From NCBI GenBank assembly GCA_964574215.1, contig CAZNLR010000003.1, forward strand, positions 105,201 through 169,200: a stretch of DNA of 64,000 nucleotides, in the 5' to 3' direction. The notes under the pieces were generated by a model. The model had not been told where the DNA came from. It did no database searches and was given only the letters and a program-made list of their open reading frames with translations. The stretch's first letter is position 1. The number at the start of each line of letters is the position of its first letter. The position numbers and the translations under genes were made by a program. The stretch comes from GCA-2725625 sp964574215 (GTDB lineage: Bacteria > Pseudomonadota > Alphaproteobacteria > Rhodospirillales > UBA2165). Shown piece by piece: positions 23,539 through 32,666 of this stretch.

Positions 23539-24387
23539 TTAAACAATGTGTTCCGGCCCGTCCAGGGTTTCCGGCAAAAAGCGCGTGGACCATTTGGTTT
23601 GGACCTGTTCGGTCTTTTGGCCATCGACGACGATGGCGTCAACGTTCTCGTTGAAAAAACAGTAATAGCCTTTGATCTTCCCAACTTCGGGAAGCGGATC
23701 GGGATAGCTCCAAACGATATCCTCGAACGTTTCGCCTCCAACCATCACCGACCAGTAAACGGCGGAACCTTTGTAGGGACAGCGTGTCTTTGTCTCCGTG
23801 CTCGTCAAAAAATCCATGCGTATATCTTGTGGCGGAATATAATATCGCGTCGGCATGCCCGTTTCGAAAAGAAAGACCGCTTCCTCGGTCTCGGCAACCT
23901 CTTCGCCGCCAATGACAACCGTCACCGGCCGTGAACTTTTGATGGCGTCGATGCGTTTATGGGGATCCCTGGGATGGACGAAGATTTCCTCGTCTTCTTC
24001 GAACCATCGATCGACCTTGTTCCAGTAAAATGCCAGATGATTTTTGATCGCCCGCGCTTCGTCGAAAGGCGTTTGGTAACACCAGACGGCGTCTTCGGCT
24101 TCTTTATCGCCAACCAGGAGCGAGCGGTAAGATGCTTCACCTTTAAAGGGACAAAAAGTGGTCCGTTCCGTCCGTTCCATCAAATCCAAACGGACCTGGT
24201 CAGCGGGAAAATAGTACACCGGCACGTGATTTGATTCGAGAAGCACCAGGACTTCCGTCGAATCGGCTATGAATTCGTCGTTGAATTCGACCCGCACCCG
24301 GCGGGGGCAAGGCTCGACAATTACTCGGTAATCCGGATGTTTGGCAAATCCGGGCGCCGATCCGGCGGTCGTCGCGACGGTGCTCAT
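23539..24387 (-). CDS. tandem DUF427 domain protein
   Basis: This 282-residue cytoplasmic protein has two copies of DUF427 (PF04248). The N-terminal copy includes VPVYYFPADQVRLD and CPFKGEASYRS; the C-terminal copy includes MPTRYYIPPQDIRMD and CPYKGSAVYWS. Each keeps the family C-P-[FY]-K-G signature and the following D-x-x-W-x-Y. The molecular function of DUF427 is not known. GAGAG lies just before ATG 24387. It is probably in one transcript with the downstream dehydrogenase. Confidence 0.85.
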   Translation of the reverse strand: MSTVATTAGSAPGFAKHPDYRVIVEPCPRRVRVEFNDEFIADSTEVLVLLESNHVPVYYFPADQVRLDLMERTERTTFCPFKGEASYRSLLVGDKEAEDAVWCYQTPFDEARAIKNHLAFYWNKVDRWFEEDEEIFVHPRDPHKRIDAIKSSRPVTVVIGGEEVAETEEAVFLFETGMPTRYYIPPQDIRMDFLTSTETKTRCPYKGSAVYWSVMVGGETFEDIVWSYPDPLPEVGKIKGYYCFFNENVDAIVVDGQKTEQVQTKWSTRFLPETLDGPEHIV

Positions 24388-24417
24388 CTCTCAACCCAAC
24401 TCCCAATACTGCTTGGT

Positions 24418-25179
24418 TCACATGATGCCGAACTGCTCCAAAGCGTCTGCCAAATCCTCACCGAAATTGTTGTCTTTGCGCAATAGGCAGGCCTTTTCGG
24501 GCAGGTTTTTCAACGAGGCATGGCTGCGGGAGAAGCTGGTCATAACGGCAAATGGAATGTCGGTCGTGGTGTCCATGGCGGCGAGAGCGCAGCCGAGTTC
24601 CACACCGCTTATCTCGTCCAGAACAGCCGATGAAATCACCATATCCGGCAAGGTGCGGACGGTCAGTTCCAAAGCCTCGAACGCCCGGTTACAGGTGGTC
24701 ACTCGATAACCGCAATTGACCAGTTCCCGGGTAAAAATTTTGGCGGACGATGATTGCGGATCGACCAGCAGTATCTCGATATCCAGATGATCCAGATCAT
24801 CCAGGTCAACTGGCCGGCGTACGGGAAGGGAGCGGACAAATTCCGCCTGGTCGGCACTTTCTATTTCGCCGTCGAGAATGCCGCGGATAACATCGAGAAA
24901 AGCGTCGATGTCGTCCATTTGGCGATCCGTCGGATCTTCCAAATCCGCCGCATAATCGAGCATGCGCCGGACACCCAAATCGATCAGAGGCTGGTTGGCC
25001 CAATGACTTAATCTTTGCAATTTGCCGCCTTCGAGCGCCAATTCGCCGAGCGCATCCTGAGAAGAGGAGGTGTGAGAGCGCATATTCGATACCGCTATTT
25101 CAAGGGAGGAGATGGTGTCGCGTGCTTCTTCCAGGAATTCCGCATCAATTTGATCGGCGTAATCTGTCTTATCGGCCAT
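24418..25179 (-). CDS. degenerate receiver (REC) protein with helical N-terminus
   Basis: This 253-residue protein has about 125 residues of helical sequence, Hpt-like in character but without a recognisable phosphorylatable His motif, followed by a CheY-like fold at about 130-250. The fold start is IEILLVDPQSSSAKIF, so one of the acidic pair is Pro. The phosphoacceptor Asp position in DMVISSAVLDE is Ser, and the conserved Lys may be LRK near the end. It is therefore probably a phosphorylation-independent pseudo-receiver that acts by binding. The partner is unknown. Confidence 0.65.
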   Translation of the reverse strand: MADKTDYADQIDAEFLEEARDTISSLEIAVSNMRSHTSSSQDALGELALEGGKLQRLSHWANQPLIDLGVRRMLDYAADLEDPTDRQMDDIDAFLDVIRGILDGEIESADQAEFVRSLPVRRPVDLDDLDHLDIEILLVDPQSSSAKIFTRELVNCGYRVTTCNRAFEALELTVRTLPDMVISSAVLDEISGVELGCALAAMDTTTDIPFAVMTSFSRSHASLKNLPEKACLLRKDNNFGEDLADALEQFGIM

Positions 25180-25250
25180 TATTATTATTCCTTACACTAT
25201 TTATATCTGCTCTTTGTATGTGCGGATTGTCGGCCTCAATTACGACCTGT

Positions 25251-25937
25251 TCAAACGATTTTTTCCCGCCCGTAGTAAATCCGCGCCAGCCGGTCCGGTG
25301 AAACGCCTAAATGGTAAAGCGCATGAATTTTCAGCCAGCCCCAGACAATACCCACCGCCGAACGTCCGGCAAACTTCCGGGACGACGTAATGAGAGGCGG
25401 ATCGTCAATGCAACAGGTGCGGCCCGAGCGCTCCAGGCGGCGGCTGAAATCATAATCTTCCATCAGTGCCAGCGGTTTGATGCCGCCCAATTCTTCATAG
25501 ACCGACCGTAGAACAAAAATTCCTGAATCACCGTAATACAAGCCGCGTTTTCTGATCCAAGCATAGAACCCGGTCAGCCATCGGCTGAAGCCGGTGTCGC
25601 CATCGAACTCGAGCCTAAAATTCCCTCCAACCATGTTCGACGAGCCCATTTCCCGTTCAATAGAGTCAAGCCCGCCCGGTGGAAGAACGGAATCGGCATG
25701 GAGGAATAACAATATTTTTCCGGTCGCCGCCTGTGCACCTTCGGCGAGCTGGATACCCCTTCCCTTTTTCGCCTGGACAACCCGGGCGCCCAAGGATCGT
25801 GCAATCGCTATTGTCTCATCGGAACTACCCCCATCGGCGACAATGATTTCATGGTTAGTGTTACTCTGCACCAACTGCGCCAACAGGTCGCTCAGCCGGG
25901 CTTCTTCGTTGAAGGTGGGTATGACGACCGATATCAT
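25251..25937 (-). CDS. family 2 glycosyltransferase (TIGR04283-like)
   Basis: This is a 228-residue GT-A glycosyltransferase. ATG 25937 is chosen because MISVVIPTFNEE is the usual family start and overlaps the upstream stop as ATGA. The DGGSSDET motif and LFLHADSVLPPG (the D-x-D region) bind nucleotide sugar; YGDSGIF and EDYDFSRRL match the acceptor-side motifs of the TIGR04283 group. No membrane anchor is visible. The sugar and acceptor are unknown. Translational coupling to the ferritin-like gene suggests a shared pathway. Confidence 0.85.
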   Translation of the reverse strand: MISVVIPTFNEEARLSDLLAQLVQSNTNHEIIVADGGSSDETIAIARSLGARVVQAKKGRGIQLAEGAQAATGKILLFLHADSVLPPGGLDSIEREMGSSNMVGGNFRLEFDGDTGFSRWLTGFYAWIRKRGLYYGDSGIFVLRSVYEELGGIKPLALMEDYDFSRRLERSGRTCCIDDPPLITSSRKFAGRSAVGIVWGWLKIHALYHLGVSPDRLARIYYGREKIV

Positions 25938-26698
25938 GGTGACGCCATCGCCGCTTCTTCCGGCGTAACCAAGTCGATTTTCCGCAGCACTCTTTCTTGA
26001 CGCTGCCAATTTTCCTGCACCCAATTGCCACCGAGCTGGGTGACCATGGCAACCGGTAGCGTGTATCTCCCGGCGGCCGTTTCGGCACATTGCCGCCAAA
26101 TCTTGCCGACATGCGCATAAATGGCGATACGTTCTTTAGCGGAAAGCCTGCCTATATTCTGCCGCACGAAATTGACGCCAAAGGCGATGTGCCGGGCCTC
26201 GTCGGCCCTTATCTGCCGGTTGATGTCACGAAACAGGGGACAGGGGAAACAATGGCTAAGGCGCTCCAGCAATTTCACCGCACCGCCCTCGAACACAACG
26301 TGAAAGGAAATGATTAGACCTAGTGGCGAACCCAGGTCTGACCCCCGCCATTCAAGGCTGCCTCGCAAGGCCGCATCAAGGGCGGGTTCAATGGGGGCAA
26401 TATCGCCCATGCGCTCGATATAGGTTTTAAAAATCTTTTCATGCCGAGTTTCATCAACCAGTTGCGACCGCACAAATTCCTTGGCCTCGCCGGCACTTAG
26501 ATCATCGATTAACCTCCGGCACATCATCTGCGTCAAACGTTCACCGTGGTAAAATTGACTGACGGTTTTAATGTAGGTCCGTTTGCGAAACCAAAGGGGG
26601 AATTTGATGTCTTGATTCCAATCGATTGCCGTACCGGCTGTCGGACAGCCATCAATTTCTGCTACGGTATGTCGATTCACCTGGCTTATGTCATTCAT
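25934..26698 (-). CDS. ferritin-like di-iron protein
   Basis: This 254-residue helical protein shows two di-iron ligand pairs: Glu in YHGERLTQM with Glu-x-x-His in VDETRHEKIF, then Glu in HVVFEGGAV with E-x-x-H in RADEARHIAFG. This is the four-helix carboxylate-bridged di-iron pattern of ferritin-like oxygenases and oxidases. The substrate is unknown. Its stop overlaps the start of the glycosyltransferase gene, so the two are an operon. It is divergent from hyuA. Confidence 0.75.
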   Translation of the reverse strand: MNDISQVNRHTVAEIDGCPTAGTAIDWNQDIKFPLWFRKRTYIKTVSQFYHGERLTQMMCRRLIDDLSAGEAKEFVRSQLVDETRHEKIFKTYIERMGDIAPIEPALDAALRGSLEWRGSDLGSPLGLIISFHVVFEGGAVKLLERLSHCFPCPLFRDINRQIRADEARHIAFGVNFVRQNIGRLSAKERIAIYAHVGKIWRQCAETAAGRYTLPVAMVTQLGGNWVQENWQRQERVLRKIDLVTPEEAAMASP

Positions 26699-27007
26699 AC
26701 GGTGAAAAGCCTAACCCGAAATCACACCGGCAAACAATCCAATGTAGTCAATCGGCAGATCAATCTTCCGTTATAAATATTGATATGTGGCCACATACAT
26801 TCTAGCTTTTATTCAAAATGTGGCGATTGATAACGTCCAAGGAGATCACAAGCCAATTCAGTCCGATCAAACAACAGACTATTAACGGGGAGAATATATT
26901 CCGAACGCCGCCGCACCATCAAAGTAGGAGCGTTTCGGCCCGGCGGTATGTTAACGCCGTCTCTAGAACAAATAAAAATGATCAAGGGGAGGACTAGTCG
27001 TAGAGCC
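26699..27007. promoter_or_regulatory. divergent intergenic region with a perfect palindrome
   Basis: This region separates the ferritin-like gene and hyuA. TATGTGGCCACATA at 26784-26797 is a perfect 14-bp palindrome. A related half site with inverted neighbours (ATGTGGCGATTGAT) occurs about 30 bp on, near 26818. It is a candidate operator for a regulator not encoded nearby. Confidence 0.4.
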
Positions 27008-29071
27008 ATGAGATTTGCAAGCGACACGGGCGGGACATTCACTGATCTCATCGTTGAGGACGACAATGGCGCTCTATCCATGTACAAGGCGGCAACGACA
27101 CCGGACGATCCGGTAAAGGGCGTTCTGGAAGCGCTGGGCCACGCCGCCGACGACCGTGGCGTAACATTGGATGAATTGCTTGCTGCCGGTTCTATACTAA
27201 TTCACGGCACCACTCACGCCCTCAACGCCATCATCACGGGCAACGCCGCCAAGACGGCTTTTCTGACCACCCAAGGCCACCCGGATATTCTGGTCCTGCG
27301 GGAGGCCGGCCGCTTGGAACCATTTAATTTTCATGTCCCCTACCCCGCCCCCTATATACCGCGGTCCCTCACGTTCGAAGTACCCGAGCGGGTCGACAGC
27401 GCCGGCGGCATTATGCTCAAGTTGGACGAAGAAGCCGCCATCAGCACGATCGCAAAACTTAAAAAACTAAAGGTCGAAGCGGTTTCGATCTGCCTGTTGT
27501 GGTCCATCGTCAATCCCGCCCATGAACTGCGACTGGGCGCATTGTTGGAAAAGCACTTGCCGGGCGTTCCCTATACCTTATCTCACCAATTAAACCCGGC
27601 CTTGCGGGAATACCGGCGGGCTTCGTCCGCCGCTATCGACGCGTCGCTGAAACCGTTGATGACGCGATATCTCGGCAGCCTTACAGACCGGCTGGCCAAA
27701 TCCGGATTTCAAGGTCGAACGTTGGTGCTGACCTCTCAAGGCGGCATGATCGACGCCCATGAGCTGGCTGAATGGCCCATTCATGCAATTAATTCCGGCC
27801 CGTCCATGGCGCCCATCGCCGGACGCTATTACGCGGGTCTCGACAGCAAGCTGCCCAACGCCATCATCGCCGATACGGGCGGCACCACCTATGACGTGAG
27901 CCTGGTGCGGCGGGGACGCATTCCCAGGACCCGTGAAACCTGGATCGGCCAGCCCTATCGGGGGCACATGACCGGTTTCCCTTCCATCGATATCAAGAGC
28001 GTTGGCGCCGGCGGCGGTTCCATCGCCCATGTGGATGAAGGAGATATTCTGCATGTCGGCCCCCAAAGCGCGGGGGCGGTGCCCGGTCCGGTCTGCTATG
28101 GCGCCGGCGGCGCAGAACCGACTTTGACCGATGCCTGTGTGGTGCTCGGCTATCTCGATCCGAAATTCTTTTTGGGCGGCGCCATGCGGTTGGACGTCAC
28201 GGCGGCACGAAAAGCAATCAAAGAAAAAATCGCCGAGCCGTTAGGTTTAAGCGTCTTGCAGGCGGCGGCTTCGGTGGTCGGCGTCGCCACGGAAAACATG
28301 GTCCAGGCGATTTCGGAAATTACGGTCAATCAGGGCATCGACCCGGCAGACGCCGCGCTGGTCGGCGGCGGCGGCGGAGCGGGGTTGAATTCCGTCTTTA
28401 TCGCCCGGCGCCTGGGATGCCCCCAATTGGTGATCCCGGAAACCGGCGCCGGACTGAGCGCCGCCGGGGCAACCATGTCCGATCTTTCCAACGATTTTCC
28501 CGCCATGTTTTTCACCACTTCAGCCGATTGGAATGAAAAAGGCGTCAACGCCGTATTGCGGGAATTGGAATCTCGATGCCGCGCCTTTCGAAAGGGGCCC
28601 GGCAAAGGGGCGAAATCCCATAAAATCGAATTCACCGTCGAAGCGCGGTACGCCAGCCAGGTTTGGGAAATCGATGTGCCTCTGAGAAAATCGCGGTTTT
28701 CGAGAAAGGCCGATCTGGCCGATTTGGTGGCGGATTTTCATGCCGCCCATGAAGAAATCTTTGCCGTGCGCGATGAGGATTCGGTGGTCGAGTTTGTCGG
28801 CTGGACAGCGTCCGTAAGCTGTAGTTTCGGACGCAAGAAAGCGGGACGGCTGAAACATACGGCGGCAGAGGATGTCGTCATCGGAAAGCGAAAAGCCTAT
28901 TTCGATGGCCACGGCTCGATCGAGACCGCCATCCACACTTTGCATTCCCTGAAGATCGGCAAGACCCATGAAGGCCCGGCAATCATCGAATCTCCTTTCA
29001 CCACCATCGTCGTCGATCCGCAGGCCACATTTAAGCTGGCCAAATCGGGCAGCATCGTCATTACCCCTTAA
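27008..29071 (+). CDS. hyuA: hydantoinase/oxoprolinase A subunit (HyuA family)
   Basis: The ASKHA-fold ATPase subunit has about 687 residues from ATG 27008. Phosphate-binding motifs are SDTGGTFTDL at the start and IIADTGGTTYDVSLVRRG in the middle; ITVNQGIDPADAALVGGGGGAGL is typical of the family. HyuA/HyuB pairs use ATP to open hydantoins or oxoproline, or to carboxylate ketones (acetone and acetophenone carboxylases); the substrate here is not determinable. ATG 27008 gives the usual family N-terminus. ATG 26978 in the same frame is an alternative, since GGGGAGG lies 15 bases before 27008. The gene is followed after 14 bp by hyuB and then two SDR genes. Confidence 0.9.
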   Translation: MRFASDTGGTFTDLIVEDDNGALSMYKAATTPDDPVKGVLEALGHAADDRGVTLDELLAAGSILIHGTTHALNAIITGNAAKTAFLTTQGHPDILVLREAGRLEPFNFHVPYPAPYIPRSLTFEVPERVDSAGGIMLKLDEEAAISTIAKLKKLKVEAVSICLLWSIVNPAHELRLGALLEKHLPGVPYTLSHQLNPALREYRRASSAAIDASLKPLMTRYLGSLTDRLAKSGFQGRTLVLTSQGGMIDAHELAEWPIHAINSGPSMAPIAGRYYAGLDSKLPNAIIADTGGTTYDVSLVRRGRIPRTRETWIGQPYRGHMTGFPSIDIKSVGAGGGSIAHVDEGDILHVGPQSAGAVPGPVCYGAGGAEPTLTDACVVLGYLDPKFFLGGAMRLDVTAARKAIKEKIAEPLGLSVLQAAASVVGVATENMVQAISEITVNQGIDPADAALVGGGGGAGLNSVFIARRLGCPQLVIPETGAGLSAAGATMSDLSNDFPAMFFTTSADWNEKGVNAVLRELESRCRAFRKGPGKGAKSHKIEFTVEARYASQVWEIDVPLRKSRFSRKADLADLVADFHAAHEEIFAVRDEDSVVEFVGWTASVSCSFGRKKAGRLKHTAAEDVVIGKRKAYFDGHGSIETAIHTLHSLKIGKTHEGPAIIESPFTTIVVDPQATFKLAKSGSIVITP

Positions 29072-29085
29072 TCCTTGAGGCCGAT

Positions 29086-30891
29086 ATGAGCAGTAAACAG
29101 AGAAAAAAAACCCGAGTAAAAAAACAGCCGCAACAGTTGGACGGCGCCAAGCTGGCGATCCTGGCCAACCGGTTCGGCGGCATTTGCTCAAAAATGGGCA
29201 ACACGCTGCTGCGTACGGGCCGTTCCGGGGTTCTCAACCGGGCCAAGGATTTCTCCTGCTGTATCGTCACCAGGGATTGCGAGCTCTTGCACGCGGAAGA
29301 GAGCCTGCCCATTCATGTGCTGTCGGGTCCCGATCTGATGGCGAAATCGATGCACGAGTTTCACCCCGATCTGAAACCGGGCGACGTTTTCCTTCACAAC
29401 TCTCCCTATCACGGCGATTCCCATCCGGCGGACCACACGCTGCTCATGCCGGTCATCGATAAAAAAGGCGTACATCACTTCACCCTATTGGCCAAAGCCC
29501 ACCAGGCAGATATCGGCAATTCCATCCCGACCACTTATCACGGTACGGCGCGGGATGTTTACGAAGAAGGTGCTTTGATCTTTCCCGCCGTCAAGGTCGT
29601 CGATAACTACGAGATTGAGGAGGACATTATTCGCATGTGCCGGATGCGCATTCGCGTCCCCGACCAATGGTACGGCGATTTTCTCGCCATGCTGGGCGCT
29701 GCCTTTATCGGTGAGCGGGAGGTGCTGGCCCTGGGCGAAGAGGTCGGGTGGGATATGTTGCACTCCTTTACCGACCAGTGGTTCGACTATTCCGAACGGC
29801 GCATGGTCGCCGCCATTAAAAAAATGCCTCATGGCACGGGTGTCGCGAAATCAACCCATGACGCCATTCCCGGCACGCCGCCCGACGGTATTGGCATTAC
29901 TTCGAAAGCAACAGTCGATACCAAGAAGGCGATGATCGAAGTGGATTTGCGGGACAATCCCGATCAGTTGGCATGCGGTCTAAACGTATCGGAGGCCTGC
30001 ACCCGCACCTCGGCCATGATTGGCATCTTCAATTCGGTCGATCCCAGTGTGCCCAAAAACGCCGGCGCTTTCCGGCGGGTAAGGCTTCATCTCAAAGACG
30101 GTGGTGTGGTCGGTATTCCCCGCCATCCCATCAGCTGCTCCGCCTCCACCACCAACCTTGCCGACCGGGTGCAGAACTCCACCCAGAGAGCGCTGGCCGC
30201 CATCGGTGATCCCTTGGGTATGGGAGAGATCGGCTGCTTTTGTCCACCGTCGACGTCGGTCGTGTCGGGAACCGACCCCCGCTCGGGCAAGCCTTATGTG
30301 AACCAGCTGTTCCTGGGGCATACGGCGGGCGGCGCGGTCGCCTATCAGGACGCTTGGTTGACCATGCTGCATGCCGGCAATGGCGGCATGTGCTTTATCG
30401 ACAGTGTCGAACTGGACGAGGTCTATACGCCCATCGTGGTTAAGACCCGCCGCCTCATCCAGGACAGCGAAGGCGCGGGACGCTATCGCGGCGCGCCCGG
30501 TATCGAAGTGGAATTGGGTCCGGTCAATTGCCGCATGGAAGCGGGGTTCGTCGCCGACGGCAACATCAATGTTCCCAAGGGGGCGCGGGGCGGCGGCAAC
30601 GCCGCCCGGTCCGATCAGTTCCGACGCGGTAAAAACGGCAAACTGGAGCGGCTCGATCAATGCTCCCAGGTGTGGATCGAGGATGGGGAAATGATGGTCT
30701 CCATCGCCTGCGGCGGCGGCGGCTACGGTGACCCCAAAAAGCGCGATCCCAAACGGGTAAGGAATGACGTCGAAGAAGGACTGATCTCGAGGAAAAGGGC
30801 CCGTGAGATCTATGGTGTCGCGATAACTGCGGCCAATCAAATAGATATCAAAAAAACCAAGGAACTGCGTCGCAAACGGCGTCATAAATAA
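29086..30891 (+). CDS. hyuB: hydantoinase/oxoprolinase B subunit (HyuB family)
   Basis: This 601-residue protein spans the HyuB domain. The metal/active-site segment HNSPYHGDSHPADHTLLMP lies about 100 residues in, and the C-terminal RYRGAPGIEVE and CGGGGYGDPKKRDP motifs are typical. It begins with a short Lys/Gln-rich extension. It partners HyuA in an ATP-dependent hydrolase or carboxylase. It is encoded directly after hyuA and before two dehydrogenases. Confidence 0.9.
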   Translation: MSSKQRKKTRVKKQPQQLDGAKLAILANRFGGICSKMGNTLLRTGRSGVLNRAKDFSCCIVTRDCELLHAEESLPIHVLSGPDLMAKSMHEFHPDLKPGDVFLHNSPYHGDSHPADHTLLMPVIDKKGVHHFTLLAKAHQADIGNSIPTTYHGTARDVYEEGALIFPAVKVVDNYEIEEDIIRMCRMRIRVPDQWYGDFLAMLGAAFIGEREVLALGEEVGWDMLHSFTDQWFDYSERRMVAAIKKMPHGTGVAKSTHDAIPGTPPDGIGITSKATVDTKKAMIEVDLRDNPDQLACGLNVSEACTRTSAMIGIFNSVDPSVPKNAGAFRRVRLHLKDGGVVGIPRHPISCSASTTNLADRVQNSTQRALAAIGDPLGMGEIGCFCPPSTSVVSGTDPRSGKPYVNQLFLGHTAGGAVAYQDAWLTMLHAGNGGMCFIDSVELDEVYTPIVVKTRRLIQDSEGAGRYRGAPGIEVELGPVNCRMEAGFVADGNINVPKGARGGGNAARSDQFRRGKNGKLERLDQCSQVWIEDGEMMVSIACGGGGYGDPKKRDPKRVRNDVEEGLISRKRAREIYGVAITAANQIDIKKTKELRRKRRHK

Positions 30892-30915
30892 ACACCTTAA
30901 CCAGGAGGACAAACC

Positions 30916-31677
30916 ATGAGATTGAAAGACAAAGTTGCCATCGTCACCGGCTCGTCCATGGGCATCGGCGAAGCCATCGCCAAGCGGTATGCGGCGGAGG
31001 GGGCGAAAGTAGCAATCAATTATTTCAAAAGCCCGGATGCCGCGGACGCCGTTGTCAAATCCATCCAGGATGCCGGGGGCGAAGCCAAAGCCTACAAGGC
31101 CGATGTGTCGAAAATTCCGGAAATCGAAAAACTGGCCGCCGATGTCATCAATGATTTCGGCCAGGTCGATATCTTGGTCAACAACGCCGGTGTGTTCCGC
31201 ACCGTGCCCGTGATGGAAACCAGCGAGGAGATTTGGGACGAACAACTCGATCTCAACCTCAAGGGATATTTCTTTTTCGTCAAAACCCTGGTTCCCCACT
31301 GGCGGAAGATCGGCGGCGGCAAGGTGGTCAGCATTTCCTCCATTGCCGGCACCGGCGGCTTTCCCAATTGCCCTGCCTACTGCGCCTCCAAAGGCGGCGT
31401 GGTCAATATGACCCGCGCCCTGGCCGCCGAACTGGGCGTCGAGAATATCAATATAAACTCGATCGCGCCCGGTAATGTGGCGACACCGCTGAACGCCCAT
31501 GTGCGCGGTCCCGGCAATGAGGAATATGTCGAGTTGATGAAAACCTTCACGCCCACCGGGATTGCTTTCCTGGATCCCGAGGACATGACCGGCACAGCCG
31601 TCTTCCTGGCCAGCGACGACGCCAAGCTCATCCACGGGGAGACCATTATCGTCGACGGCGGCTGGTCGGTCTGGTGA
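30916..31677 (+). CDS. short-chain dehydrogenase/reductase
   Basis: This is a 253-residue classical SDR. It has the cofactor motif TGSSMGIGEAIA, the NNAG motif, catalytic Ser in SISSIAG and Y-x-x-x-K in YCASKGG, and ends GETIIVDGGWSVW. A strong AGGAGG precedes the ATG. It would oxidise an alcohol or reduce a carbonyl with NAD(P). Substrate choice is open; its place in the hyu operon suggests a linked pathway. The last bases overlap the start of the next SDR gene. Confidence 0.92.
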   Translation: MRLKDKVAIVTGSSMGIGEAIAKRYAAEGAKVAINYFKSPDAADAVVKSIQDAGGEAKAYKADVSKIPEIEKLAADVINDFGQVDILVNNAGVFRTVPVMETSEEIWDEQLDLNLKGYFFFVKTLVPHWRKIGGGKVVSISSIAGTGGFPNCPAYCASKGGVVNMTRALAAELGVENININSIAPGNVATPLNAHVRGPGNEEYVELMKTFTPTGIAFLDPEDMTGTAVFLASDDAKLIHGETIIVDGGWSVW

Positions 31678-32456
31678 GTCCGGGCGGCGTTCTATTGAGC
31701 CAACGGGCAGTTGTAACAGCGGGCGCCTCGGGGATCGGCCGCGCTATTGCCGATTGCTTTCTTTCGGCGGGCGCCGCCGTCCATATCTGTGACGTGTCCG
31801 AGGAAGCGCTGGATTCCGCCCTTGCCGATCACAGCACCTTATCCGGCACAGTGGCCGATGTCGGCAACCCAAAGGATGTCGAGCGAATGATGGCAGACGC
31901 CCTCGACCGGCTGGGCGGCTTGGACATTTTGGTCAACAACGCAGGCATCGGCGGACCCCGCGCACCCATCCAGGATATCGGCTACGAAGACTGGGACCGG
32001 ACCATCAACGTCAATCTCAGCGGCATGTTCTATTGCCTGAAAAACGCCCTGCCGCCGATGACCGAGCAGAAATCAGGCTGCATCATCAATATTTCCACCG
32101 CCTCAGTGCGGACGGGCCTGCCCCTGCGCACGGCTTACGTGGTGTCCAAGCAGGGTGTCATGGGACTGACCCAGAATGCAGCCCGGGAACTGGGACCCCA
32201 TAACATCCGCTGCAATGCCATTCTGCCGGGCCTGATCGACAATGACCGGGGCCGGGCGCTGGTGGGCAATTATGCAGATGAGCACGGAATTTCGGAAAAA
32301 GAGGCGGAGGCCAGCTTTCTCAAATTTATTTCGATGAAAAGCTGGATCAAGCCGGAAGAAATAGGTGAAGCCGCCGTCTTCCTGGCTTCCGACGCGGGAC
32401 GGCATATCTCCGGGCAATTCCTCGGCGTGGACGGTAATTTCGAGTGGGAGGAATAA
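31674..32456 (+). CDS. second short-chain dehydrogenase/reductase
   Basis: This 260-residue SDR starts at a GTG that overlaps the previous stop (GTGA), indicating translational coupling. Motifs are TAGASGIGRAIA, NNAGIGG, catalytic Ser in NISTASV and Y-x-x-x-K in YVVSKQGV, with the C-terminus GQFLGVDGNFEWEE. It is a diverged paralogue of the preceding SDR and probably acts on a different intermediate or stereoisomer. Confidence 0.9.
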   Translation: MSPGGVLLSQRAVVTAGASGIGRAIADCFLSAGAAVHICDVSEEALDSALADHSTLSGTVADVGNPKDVERMMADALDRLGGLDILVNNAGIGGPRAPIQDIGYEDWDRTINVNLSGMFYCLKNALPPMTEQKSGCIINISTASVRTGLPLRTAYVVSKQGVMGLTQNAARELGPHNIRCNAILPGLIDNDRGRALVGNYADEHGISEKEAEASFLKFISMKSWIKPEEIGEAAVFLASDAGRHISGQFLGVDGNFEWEE

Positions 32457-32465
32457 GGCGGCAGG

Positions 32466-32657
32466 CTACTCTTCGTCTAACTCATCCTCGTCGTAGTCGT
32501 CGGTTTCGACGACCGGCACGCGGTACTCTTCGTTCAGCCATTTCGATAGATCAAGTTGGGCACAGCGCTGGGAGCAAAAGGGCCGAAACTTAATGACCAT
32601 CGGCTTACCACATTGGGGACATTTTTTACCGGTGTCCGGCGGGTTCTTGCTGGCCAT
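32466..32657 (-). CDS. yacG: DNA gyrase inhibitor YacG, zinc-binding
   Basis: This 63-residue protein has the YacG treble-clef zinc site CPQCG and CSQRC plus RPFCSQRCAQLDLSKWLNE, and an acidic tail. In E. coli YacG binds GyrB and inhibits gyrase. It lies 9 bp downstream of rng, the usual alphaproteobacterial order. Confidence 0.95.
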   Translation of the reverse strand: MASKNPPDTGKKCPQCGKPMVIKFRPFCSQRCAQLDLSKWLNEEYRVPVVETDDYDEDELDEE

Positions 32658-32666
32658 GTCAGTTCC

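Noticed and set aside
29980..31635. 551-codon minus-strand ORF opposite hyuB and the first SDR
   Set aside because: Both genes on the plus strand have family motifs throughout; this frame has none.
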